Shown: one piece after another, positions 14,099 through 21,517 of the stretch
How positions within the stretch are numbered: position 1 is the first letter of the stretch
Layout of the letters: each line of letters begins with the position of its first letter
Assembly: GCA_020718125.1 (NCBI GenBank)
Contig: DYDC01000010.1
Location: 1-21,517 of the forward strand
Direction: 5' to 3'
From: Methylacidiphilum sp.
GTDB taxonomy: Bacteria > Verrucomicrobiota > Verrucomicrobiia > CAIQCK01
DNA length: 21,517 bases
Translations under genes and position numbers: made by a program
Notes under the pieces: generated by a model
The model's database searches: none
Seen by the model: the letters and a program-made list of their open reading frames with translations, nothing else
What the model was told of the DNA's origin: nothing

Positions 14099-14683
14099 TC
14101 AACGGCCGACGGCTTCGAGGCGCCGGAGCGCGCGGCGGACTTCGGGGTTATTGGGATCGAGGTGGGCGGCCTGTTGATAGAGGTCGCGCGCGGCGTTGAG
14201 CTGGCCGCGCAGTTCGAGCATCAAGCCGAGGTTGTAGGGGATCAGGACGTTGTATTTGTCGAGCTGGTAGGCCCGCATCCAGGCGTTGTAGGTGTCGTTG
14301 GTGCGGCCGACCTGGTAGTAGGCGACGCCGAGGTTGAGCCACGCCAGCGCATGGGAGGGCTGCCCGGCGACGGCAAGCTCGAACTCGCGGACGGCCTCGG
14401 CGGGCTGGCGCTGGCCCAACAGGGCGTTGCCGCGCAGCACGGCGCGGTCCGCTTCGTCGAGCAGCTTGCCCTCTGTGCCGGGCGCGCCGGGCGTCGGCGT
14501 GAGTTTTTGCCGGATCAGCACGGCATAGTTGCCGGGCTGCCCCGGCCACCAGTGGCTCAACATCAGGGCGACGATGACAAACCCGGTTGCGCCCGCAACC
14601 GCCAGCAGGAGGCGGATCGGCGCATGGCGGCCGGCTGGCGGCGGGTCGTTTGCCACGGGGGCTGATTTCGCTTCGGTTGGCAT
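14099..14683 (-). CDS. Membrane-anchored TPR protein
   Basis: A 194-residue protein with a proline-rich cytoplasmic start (1-22), one transmembrane helix (about 24-44, RLLLAVAGATGFVIVALML), then tetratricopeptide-like helices. Repeats are visible at about 79-111 (ADRAVLRGNALLGQRQPAEA, ending at VAGQP), 113-145 (AWLNLGVAYYQVGRTNDTYN, ending LDKYN) and 147-180 (IPYNLGLMLELRGQLNAARD, ending LDPNN), each with the A-L-x-LG/A pattern and an A-x3-A helix B. TPRs bind partner proteins, here on the periplasmic side if N-in. It lies 90 bases downstream of the M28 peptidase gene on the same strand, so may share its transcript. No enzyme motif. Specific role unknown. Confidence 0.8.
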   Translation of the reverse strand: MPTEAKSAPVANDPPPAGRHAPIRLLLAVAGATGFVIVALMLSHWWPGQPGNYAVLIRQKLTPTPGAPGTEGKLLDEADRAVLRGNALLGQRQPAEAVREFELAVAGQPSHALAWLNLGVAYYQVGRTNDTYNAWMRAYQLDKYNVLIPYNLGLMLELRGQLNAARDLYQQAAHLDPNNPEVRRALRRLEAVGR

Positions 14684-14773
14684 CGGCGTCTTTGTAACGC
14701 CCCGGCACGCCGGACGGAACTCAAAACTTGCGCGCCATTGCCCGCTGTCGGCTCGCGGGATGCCGGCGTCGCG

Positions 14774-17557
14774 CTATTTCCTCCGCGCCGGCACAACCTT
14801 CAGCGGCACCTGCCTGCCCTCGCGCTGCACGACGATCTCGACCGGCTGGCCGATCTTCGCCCACTCCAGCGCGCAGGTGTAGTCGTGGATGTTGCGGATG
14901 TCCTTCGCGCCGAACTTCACGATCACGTCGCCCGCCTTCAGCCCGCCTTTCTCCGCCGGGCTGCCGCCGCGCACACCGCCGAGCTTCACGCCGGGCTGGC
15001 TGCCCTCGGTGTAGTCGGGAATCGTGCCAAGATAGGCCCGCAAGACCTCGCGGCCCAGTTCGGCCGCCGACCCCGTCACTTTCTCGTGGCGCGGACGTTC
15101 GGCACGCGTGGCGAGGTCCTCGACAATGCGCCGGACCAGTTCCAGCACGTCCGCCTCGCCGGCGGCGTTGATCCGGTCGGCGGTGTCGCTCGGCTTGTGA
15201 TAGTCGTAGTGCGCGCCGGTGAAGAAGTTCAGCGACGGGATGCCCTTCTGGTAGAACACGATCGAGTCGGTCGGCAGGTAGGGGTCGTTGCAAAGCGCGG
15301 GGCCGAGCGGCAGCGACGCGGCGAGGCGCTCGACCATCGCCGGCCAGACCGCCGCCGAGCCGGCGCCCTGCACGGCGAGCCGGCCGTCGCGCAGGCGGCC
15401 GATCATATCCATGTTCACCATCGCGACGATGTTGGAGAGCGGCACGGGCGGGTTTTTCACGAACGCGGAGGAGCCGAGCGTGCCGATCTCCTCGCCGCTG
15501 AAGCAGACGAAGAGCACGTCGCGCCGCAACGATTTGGGCCGGCCGGCGAAATGCCGCGCCAGTTCCAGCACGCCGGTCGTGCCGCTGGCGTTGTCGTCCG
15601 CGCCGGGATGCACCGCCGGCAGGCCGTCGCCAAGCGAGTTGTCGCCGCCGAGGCCAAGATGGTCGTAGTGCGCGCCGACCACGACGACTTCGTTCACGCG
15701 GTTGGTCGCGCCGGCGCGGACCAGCGCGAAGACATTGCGGCTGGCGGCGGTCTCCTTCTTCAAATTCACGCGCAGTTTCACCTTCACGCCCGGCAACGCG
15801 AAGCCCGCCCGCGTCTCCAGCTTGTCGAGCGCGTCCTGCGCGGCCTTCATGTCCTTGCCGGCGGCGGCAAACATCTTCACGGCGAGCGAGCGCGATATCT
15901 GCGCGGCGACGATGCCGCTGTCGGCAAAGCTGCCGTCGCCTTTCCGCCCGGCGAACTGGTCGGTCGGCAGCGAACTCGGCCCGGTAAACGTCAGGAACGC
16001 CTTCGCGCCGCGTTCGCGCGCGAGCATCGCCTTCATCCGCAGCGGCGCGAAGTGACGCAGACGCTGCTTCTCTTTGTCCGGCGCGGACTCCGGCTGGAAG
16101 CGCAGCGCCAGCACGATCTTGTCCTTCACGTCCAGGCCCGCGAACGAATCGTAGCCCTCCGAGACGATGTTGTAGCCGACGAACACCACCTCGCCCCCGA
16201 CCTCGCCGTTGGCCGAGAGCGCCAGCGGCGTGTAGTCCTTGTCAATCGCGCCGGCGACCTTCTCCGGGCCGAGCGTCGCCTCGAAGAGATTGCTCGCGCC
16301 GAGGCCGAGGCCGGACTGGAACGTGAACGGATGCCGCGCCGGCTTGAGACCGCTCGTCTTGAGACTCCGCTCGATGAACGCCGCGGCTTTCTCCTCGCCG
16401 GGCGAGGCAGTCTTGCGGCCTTCCAACGCGGGCGAGGCAAGGAACGTGATCGCCTTCAGGATGCGCGCCGGGTCGAAGCTTCTTTTGATTTCGGATTTCG
16501 GATTTCGGATTTCGGATTTTCCGAACGTCCACGGCTCGGTCCAGTCGGCGACGAAAAGCTGCGACTTGCCGGCGGCGCGTGTGGAGGCCCACATCAGCTT
16601 CGTGCCGTCGGGCGAGAACACCGGCAGGCCGTCGAAACCGTCCGTGTAAGTCAGCCTCGTCAGCAGCGCGCCGTCCGGCTCGATGGCGTAAAGCTCGAAG
16701 TTCGAGTGGCCGCCGTCCTTGTTCGAGCAAAACACGATCCACTTGCCGCCCGGATGGAAATACGGCGCCCAGCTCATCGCGCCGAGCTTGGTCACCTGCC
16801 GCTTGGTGGCGCCGTCCACGCCGACCATCGTGATCTCGGCCTGTTTGTCGTCGGGCGTGAAGTGCCGGTAGATGATCCACTTGCCGTCCGGCGAGAAGAC
16901 CGGCCCGCCGTCGTAGCCGGGGTCGCGCGTGACGCGGCGCTGGTTCCTGCCGTCGGCGTCCATCACGTAGATCTCGCGGTCGCCGTCGCGGCTGGAACAG
17001 AAACAGATGAGCTTGCCGTCGGGCGAATAGCTCGCCTCCGCGTCGTAGCCCTTCGCGTCAGTGAGCCGGCGCGGGTCGCTGCCGTCGGGTTTGCAGTGGA
17101 AGATGTCGTAGGTGTCGTCGAAATCCCACTGGTGGCGCCTGCCGCGGGCGTTCTTCCGCGCCTCGATCTCCTCGCGCTGTTTCTTCAGCGCGTCCGGCTC
17201 AAGGTGCGTCGAGGCGTAGAGCACGCGTTTGCCGTCGGGCCGGAAGAACGCGCAGGCGGTCTTGCCCATGCCGGGGCTGACGCGATGCAGCGCGCCGTTG
17301 CGCAGGTCCATCGTGAATATCTGGTAGAACGGGTTTTCCGCCTCGCCCGGTTTCTGCGGCGGGCGCGCGCTTTGGAAGATGATCTGCCTGCCGTCGGGCG
17401 AGAAGTAACCCTCGCCGCTGCGCGAGCCGGCGAAGGTGAGCTGTTTGATGCGGCGCAGATGGCGCGCTTCGTTGTCGGCGTCGTTCGCAAAGACGAGCGC
17501 GCACCACAACGGCGTAACGGCTACAATCAGAAGTCGGCAAGACTGCATGAGAGGCAA
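14774..17557 (-). CDS. Secreted TolB-like beta-propeller / M28 peptidase / PDZ protein
   Basis: A 927-residue multidomain protein. A signal peptide (about 1-25, LLIVAVTPLWCALVFA) sends it to the periplasm or outside. Residues 45-345 hold six PD40/TolB propeller blades, marked by SPDG-type motifs at 53, 106, 178, 222, 268 (HPGG) and 315. An M28 zinc aminopeptidase follows (about 365-820) with a PA-like insert (VVFVGYNIVSEGYDSFAGLD) and a full metal site: His630 (AHYDHLG), Asp654 (GADDNASG), Glu689-690 (SGEE), Asp717 (NMDMIG), His787 (HYDYHKPSD). A PDZ domain ends it (about 845-922, GGSPAEKGGLKAGDVIVKFG). The TTG at 17557 is chosen as start because AAGAGG lies eight bases upstream; ATG at 17548 is the alternative. 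Residues 347-357 (KSEIRNPKSEI) are encoded by the heptamer repeat and form the linker between propeller and peptidase. Likely degrades exported or scavenged peptides. Confidence 0.9.
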   Translation of the reverse strand: MPLMQSCRLLIVAVTPLWCALVFANDADNEARHLRRIKQLTFAGSRSGEGYFSPDGRQIIFQSARPPQKPGEAENPFYQIFTMDLRNGALHRVSPGMGKTACAFFRPDGKRVLYASTHLEPDALKKQREEIEARKNARGRRHQWDFDDTYDIFHCKPDGSDPRRLTDAKGYDAEASYSPDGKLICFCSSRDGDREIYVMDADGRNQRRVTRDPGYDGGPVFSPDGKWIIYRHFTPDDKQAEITMVGVDGATKRQVTKLGAMSWAPYFHPGGKWIVFCSNKDGGHSNFELYAIEPDGALLTRLTYTDGFDGLPVFSPDGTKLMWASTRAAGKSQLFVADWTEPWTFGKSEIRNPKSEIKRSFDPARILKAITFLASPALEGRKTASPGEEKAAAFIERSLKTSGLKPARHPFTFQSGLGLGASNLFEATLGPEKVAGAIDKDYTPLALSANGEVGGEVVFVGYNIVSEGYDSFAGLDVKDKIVLALRFQPESAPDKEKQRLRHFAPLRMKAMLARERGAKAFLTFTGPSSLPTDQFAGRKGDGSFADSGIVAAQISRSLAVKMFAAAGKDMKAAQDALDKLETRAGFALPGVKVKLRVNLKKETAASRNVFALVRAGATNRVNEVVVVGAHYDHLGLGGDNSLGDGLPAVHPGADDNASGTTGVLELARHFAGRPKSLRRDVLFVCFSGEEIGTLGSSAFVKNPPVPLSNIVAMVNMDMIGRLRDGRLAVQGAGSAAVWPAMVERLAASLPLGPALCNDPYLPTDSIVFYQKGIPSLNFFTGAHYDYHKPSDTADRINAAGEADVLELVRRIVEDLATRAERPRHEKVTGSAAELGREVLRAYLGTIPDYTEGSQPGVKLGGVRGGSPAEKGGLKAGDVIVKFGAKDIRNIHDYTCALEWAKIGQPVEIVVQREGRQVPLKVVPARRK
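16487..16520. repeat. GATTTCG heptamer array inside a coding region
   Basis: Four perfect GATTTCG units (16487-16514) followed by GATTTT. The unit is the same as in the intergenic repeat at 3845-3990. On the minus strand it is read in frame as KSEIRNPKSEI, with no stop, between two folded domains of the M28 protein. Confidence 0.9.
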
Positions 17558-17590
17558 CTACTTAACCTCTTGCTGCCGCACGGGCAAGGG

Positions 17591-18117
17591 TTGACTCGCG
17601 CCTTTGGCAAGCTGCGGGTTGTTTCCGCGACGCGGGCGTCGGCGGCGGACAACTGGCCGCAATGGCGCGGTCCTCATCTCGATGGCACTGCTGACGCGAA
17701 ATATCTTCCGATCACCTGGAGCGAAACGGAGAACATCGTCTGGAAAGTGAAGCCGCCGTGGCGTTCCGCCGCGACGCCCGCGGCAAGGTCAGCGCGTCGC
17801 CCGTGCCGGCCGATGGGAAGATTTTTGCGATCAATGAGGCTGGCGTGACGACGGTGCTGGCTGCAAAACCGGCGCTGGAAATCCTGGCCGCCAACACGCT
17901 GGACGCGGCGATGGTGATGGCGACGCCGGTGGTTGCCGGCAACCGCATTTACATCCGCGGCGCTTCCCACCTTTACCGCATCGGCAGGAAGAAGCAGGCG
18001 ACGGAGGCTCGACCAAGGCCGCGGGGGTGGCCGCTGGCGGCGGGCGTGTTGCGGATTCTTGAACGGAGACTATATTCGCAGTCTTCCAAAGGACAGCGAC
18101 GGAAGATTGAGATTTGA
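17591..18117 (+). pseudogene. PQQ-type beta-propeller protein, middle deleted
   Basis: The first part (frame of 17591) reads ADNWPQWRGPHLDGTADAKY, LPITWSETENIVWKVK and SAATPA, the standard N-terminus of secreted PQQ-like/BamB-like propeller proteins after their signal peptide. At about 17785-17795 the sequence jumps, in another frame, to RGKVSASPVPADGKIFAINE, TTVLAAKPALEILA, ATPVVAGNRIYIR and SHLYRIGR, which is the C-terminal blade of the same kind of protein. Intact relatives are about 400 residues or more, so roughly 250-300 residues are missing from the middle, and the frame changes at the junction. The stop is at 18115-18117, past the usual C-terminus. No good start codon or Shine-Dalgarno is visible; TTG at 17591 is in frame. 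It is divergent from the M28 gene. Confidence 0.8.
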
Positions 18118-18185
18118 TTCGGGTGGTTGCGCGTTCTTCAGAGGGGTTCCCCACCCCCGCATCCTTGACGTGCGCCACCCGAATC
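18116..18185. other. Long perfect inverted repeat with nested hairpin upstream of cysteine synthase
   Basis: GATTCGGGTGG (18116-18126) pairs perfectly with CCACCCGAATC (18175-18185). A GGGG-TT-CCCC hairpin lies inside at 18143-18152. The right arm is followed by GTTTTTA, so it could end transcription from the pseudogene side, though the loop is unusually long for a terminator. From 18186 to 18330 I see no gene. Confidence 0.5.
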
Positions 18186-18347
18186 GTTTTTACGCCGGGC
18201 GCGGCCTTGCGAGGTGTCAATGTTGTCCCATGGTAAGCGCACCGGAAACGAAACTTGTGCGGGGCGACGAAATGACCTGCAACACCGCCGTCTCGCAAAC
18301 ACAGTCACACAAGCCTCCCGCAGCATTGGGCGGACAGGAGAATGATT

Positions 18348-19313
18348 ATGGGCCGGATGTATGATGACATCACGCAGACCATCGGCCGGACGCCGTTGGT
18401 GCGACTGAACAAGGTCGCGCGCGGTCTCAATGCCGCCGTGCTGGTCAAGTGCGAGTTCTTCAACCCCCTTAGCTCGGTCAAAGACCGCGTCGGCGTCGCC
18501 ATGATTGACGCCGCCGAGCGCGATGGCACGCTCAAGAAGGACACCGTCGTGATCGAGCCGACCAGCGGCAACACCGGCATCGCGCTGGCCTTTGTCTGCG
18601 CCGCGCGGGGCTACCGGCTCATGCTGACCATGCCGGAGACCCTGTCCATCGAGCGGCGCGTCCTGCTGCGGATGCTGGGGGCGGAGATCGTCCTGACGCC
18701 CGGCAAAGAGGGCATGCCCGGCGCGATCCGTTGCGCCGAGAAGCTCGTGAAGGAAACCCCGAACGCGTGGATGCCGCAGCAGTTCAACAACCCGGCAAAC
18801 CCGGACATCCACCGCCGCACCACCGCCGTTGAGATCTGGGACGACACCGGCGGCAAGGCGGACTTTTTCGTCGCCGGCGTCGGCACGGGCGGCGCCATCA
18901 CCGGCGTCGCCGAGGCCCTCAAGAAGAAGAAGCCTTCCTTCAAGGCCGTCGCCGTTGAGCCGGCGGATTCGCCGGTCATTTCGCAGGTCAAGGCGGGCCG
19001 GCCGCTGAAACCCGCGCCCCACAAGATCCAAGGCATTGGCGCGGGCTTCATCCCTCAGGTGCTGAACGTGCCGCTGATTGACGAGGTCATCAAGGTTTCC
19101 AACGACGACTCGTTCGCGATGGCACGCCGGCTCGCGCGCGAGGAGGGCATCCTCTGCGGCATCAGCAGCGGCGCCAACGTCTGGGCCGCCCTGCAACTCG
19201 CCGCGCGCCCCGAGAACGCTGGCAAGATGATCGTCACCCTCGCGCCGTCCACTGGCGAGCGTTACCTCTCCACCGCGCTGGCGGCCGAGGCCCGCGCCGA
19301 GGTTGGCGCGTAG
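18348..19313 (+). CDS. cysK: Cysteine synthase (O-acetylserine sulfhydrylase), PLP-dependent
   Basis: A 321-residue fold-type II PLP enzyme that makes cysteine from O-acetylserine and sulfide in the cytoplasm. Visible: TIGRTPLVRLNK near the start, the PLP lysine in SSVKDRVG (Lys45), the substrate loop TSGNTG (72-77), the phosphate-binding loop GTGGAITG (179-186), KIQGIGAGFIP (226-236) and GISSGAN (271-277) with the serine that contacts the PLP ring nitrogen. Length is typical of CysK, and no extra CBS or regulatory domain is present. The ATG at 18348 is chosen because ACAGGAG (18334-18340) lies seven bases upstream; the in-frame ATG at 18342 would be only one base from it. It stands alone and converges on the TlpA-like gene. 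CysM or a related synthase cannot be excluded from sequence alone. Confidence 0.93.
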   Translation: MGRMYDDITQTIGRTPLVRLNKVARGLNAAVLVKCEFFNPLSSVKDRVGVAMIDAAERDGTLKKDTVVIEPTSGNTGIALAFVCAARGYRLMLTMPETLSIERRVLLRMLGAEIVLTPGKEGMPGAIRCAEKLVKETPNAWMPQQFNNPANPDIHRRTTAVEIWDDTGGKADFFVAGVGTGGAITGVAEALKKKKPSFKAVAVEPADSPVISQVKAGRPLKPAPHKIQGIGAGFIPQVLNVPLIDEVIKVSNDDSFAMARRLAREEGILCGISSGANVWAALQLAARPENAGKMIVTLAPSTGERYLSTALAAEARAEVGA

Positions 19314-19325
19314 GGGAACTGAAAG

Positions 19326-19348
19326 ACTGGAGTATTGGAGTGATGGAG
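19326..19348 (-). repeat. Dispersed CTCCATCACTCC-type repeat, copy 2
   Basis: On the minus strand it reads CTCCATCACTCC followed by AATACTCCAGT; see 13094-13122 for the first copy. It lies between the convergent cysK and TlpA-like genes. A related CCACCACTCCACCTCC follows at about 19376-19391. Confidence 0.7.
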
Positions 19349-19397
19349 CAATGGGTATGGAGCGGGTCTAACCTTCCACCACTCCACCTCCGCATCA

Positions 19398-19904
19398 TCA
19401 CTTCAACAGCGGCCGGATTTGTTCCTCGAACTTCTCCTTCGGCACGAAACCGACGTGAGGCTCGCCGACCTTCTTGCCGTCCTTGTCGAAGATGAACGTC
19501 GTGGGGATCGCCTTGATGTTGCCCCAGGCCTTCACCGTGTCCTCGCCGACCACGAACACCGGATAGTTCATCCCGTTCTTCGCGTAAAACTCCTTCACTG
19601 GCTCCACGTCGTCATCCATTGACAGTCCCACCACGACAAGGCCCTTGTCGCCATAGGTCTTCTGCAACTCGATGAAACCGGGAATCTCCTGCCGGCAGGG
19701 CGGACACCACGTCGCCCAGAAATCCACGATGACCACCTTGCCTTTCAGCCCGGCGAGGCAGGCCTCCACATCAGCCTTCTTCAACGACTTGATCTCCGCA
19801 GCGGCCTTGGGCGTCGTCGGAGGCGCCGCCTCCGGCTTGGGGCCGCAGGCCGAGAGGAAGATGAGCAGGGCGAACGTCAGAGATGAGACTGTGCGGGTTG
19901 TCAT
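19398..19904 (-). CDS. TlpA/ResA-like thioredoxin lipoprotein
   Basis: A 168-residue lipoprotein thiol-disulfide reductase. The signal peptide ends in the lipobox LSAC (Cys20), so it is lipid-anchored on the outer face of a membrane. The thioredoxin fold follows with VIVDFWATWCPPC (active-site Cys67 and Cys70), the cis-proline in KAIPTTFIFD (Pro134), and the TlpA/ResA insert region around LSMDDDVEPVKEFYAKNG. A short Ala/Pro-rich linker (26-37) separates anchor and domain. The start at 19904 is chosen from the signal peptide and the AAAGGA four to five bases upstream; the frame remains open upstream without family character. Usual roles are cytochrome c maturation or reduction of periplasmic proteins, but no such genes are nearby. 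Confidence 0.9.
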   Translation of the reverse strand: MTTRTVSSLTFALLIFLSACGPKPEAAPPTTPKAAAEIKSLKKADVEACLAGLKGKVVIVDFWATWCPPCRQEIPGFIELQKTYGDKGLVVVGLSMDDDVEPVKEFYAKNGMNYPVFVVGEDTVKAWGNIKAIPTTFIFDKDGKKVGEPHVGFVPKEKFEEQIRPLLK

Positions 19905-20003
19905 GGGTTCCTTTGGTTGGGCGGAACATAGCGCGGGCCGGCCCTTGCGGCAAGCCCGTGTCGCTGAAGGTCGCGCCGGGACATGGGAAGCGAGATGTAA
20001 CGA

Positions 20004-20042
20004 GTAATGCGCAAGAGAACAGACCCGCTGGTTACGCATTAC
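20004..20042. repeat. Inverted repeat GTAATGCG / CGCATTAC
   Basis: An 8-bp perfect inverted repeat (20004-20011 with 20035-20042) separated by 23 bases, in the divergent region between the TlpA-like gene and icd. The flanks are similar (TAACGAG before, ACGAATTC after). It may be an operator or a dispersed repeat. Confidence 0.45.
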
Positions 20043-20070
20043 GAATTCCACTAGCGGCACGCGGCTCTTC

Positions 20071-20079
20071 TGCTATAGT
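20071..20079 (+). promoter_or_regulatory. Extended -10 promoter element for isocitrate dehydrogenase
   Basis: TGCTATAGT: an extended -10 (TG-N-TATAGT, five of six matches to TATAAT). No clear -35 lies 16-18 bases upstream, which extended -10 promoters tolerate. The leader would be about 22 bases and contains AGGGGA (20094-20099) before the ATG at 20108. Confidence 0.5.
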
Positions 20080-20107
20080 TCCCGCGCTTTTTCAGGGGAA
20101 ACAACGC

Positions 20108-21343
<1,236 letters not shown>

Positions 21344-21396
21344 GGCTGGCGGTCCGACGGGCACACGGGCGCAACTTGACACACGCACCACGATCA

Positions 21397-21476
21397 AGTC
21401 CCGGAGGGACGGACGAGAATAGCCCGGCGCTTTAGCGCCGGGAACGCCGCCCGTGATGGCAGAGTCCCGCAGGGAC
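21397..21476. repeat. AGTCCCGGAGGGAC-type repeat cluster with central palindrome
   Basis: Two near-identical units, AGTCCCGGAGGGAC (21397-21410) and AGTCCCGCAGGGAC (21463-21476), flank a perfect hairpin CCCGGCGC-TTTA-GCGCCGGG (21423-21442). No T tract follows, so it is not a standard terminator, though it could stabilise the icd mRNA 3' end. No gene is seen from 21344 to the window end. Confidence 0.75.
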
Positions 21477-21517
21477 GACAGAAGGCCGCGTTGCACGAGT
21501 CGGATTCTGCCGCCCCT

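Noticed and set aside
13354..14199. Intact 281-residue transporter
   Set aside because: Lacks the N-terminal half and changes frame before the last family block; later residues are an out-of-frame tail.
13964..14665. 233-residue plus-strand protein
   Set aside because: Its first 30 residues are the frameshifted CNT tail and the rest is antisense to the TPR gene.
14738..17848. 1036-residue open frame on the plus strand opposite the M28 gene
   Set aside because: Arg/His/Ala-rich antisense shadow without domains; the minus-strand frame has a full domain set. Only its last part overlaps the real PQQ-propeller remnant.
21423..21442. Intrinsic terminator of icd
   Set aside because: Strong stem but no T tract, and it sits within a repeat unit 80 bases past the stop.

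Overview
The window is GC-rich, densely coded bacterial DNA. Short repeats recur between genes: GATTTCG heptamers, a CTCCATCACTCC-type repeat, AGTCCCGGAGGGAC units and several strong palindromes. From memory, repeats of this kind are common in Verrucomicrobiota (Pedosphaera/Limisphaerales-like) genomes. The gene content (UbiB-like kinase, TolB/M28 fusion peptidase, PQQ-type propeller remnant, E. coli-type Icd, UPF0175/DUF3368 toxin-antitoxin pair) fits that guess. The assignment is an inference; no rRNA or other phylogenetic marker is present and I found no tRNA.

Layout. 1-2850: a broken IS1595-like transposase, a small basic protein of unknown role, and a UbiB/ABC1-family atypical kinase on the minus strand. 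2863-3847: a UDP-glucuronate 4-epimerase-like SDR with a promoter so close to the ATG that the mRNA is probably leaderless. 3993-11402: a tight operon of six overlapping genes, namely an M20 metallohydrolase, a Dpm1-like polyprenyl-phosphate glycosyltransferase, a membrane-anchored GT2, a Wzx-like flippase, a fused GT2-GT2-membrane protein, and a B12-binding-type radical SAM enzyme. 11436-12994: two minus-strand toxin-antitoxin modules in a row (UPF0175/DUF3368 and VapBC). 12995-13341: gene-free, filled with palindromic repeats. 13342-18117: a nucleoside-transporter pseudogene, a TPR protein, a large secreted beta-propeller/M28 peptidase/PDZ protein, and a PQQ-propeller pseudogene with its middle deleted. 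18348-21343: cysteine synthase, a TlpA-like lipoprotein thioredoxin, and NADP-type isocitrate dehydrogenase, followed by another repeat cluster.

How the genes may work together. The 2900-11402 block reads as a glycoconjugate locus. The epimerase supplies a nucleotide sugar, the Dpm1-like enzyme charges a polyprenyl phosphate, the GT2 enzymes extend or transfer sugars at the membrane, the flippase exports the lipid-linked product, and the radical SAM enzyme probably makes a methylation or other carbon-centred modification on the lipid or glycan. The M20 hydrolase could remove an acyl or amino-acyl group. The fused GT2-GT2 gene repeats the architecture of the separate Dpm1-like/GT2 pair three genes upstream. 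This operon is the best candidate for an undescribed system here; its product cannot be read from sequence alone. The remaining genes are housekeeping or mobile/selfish elements.
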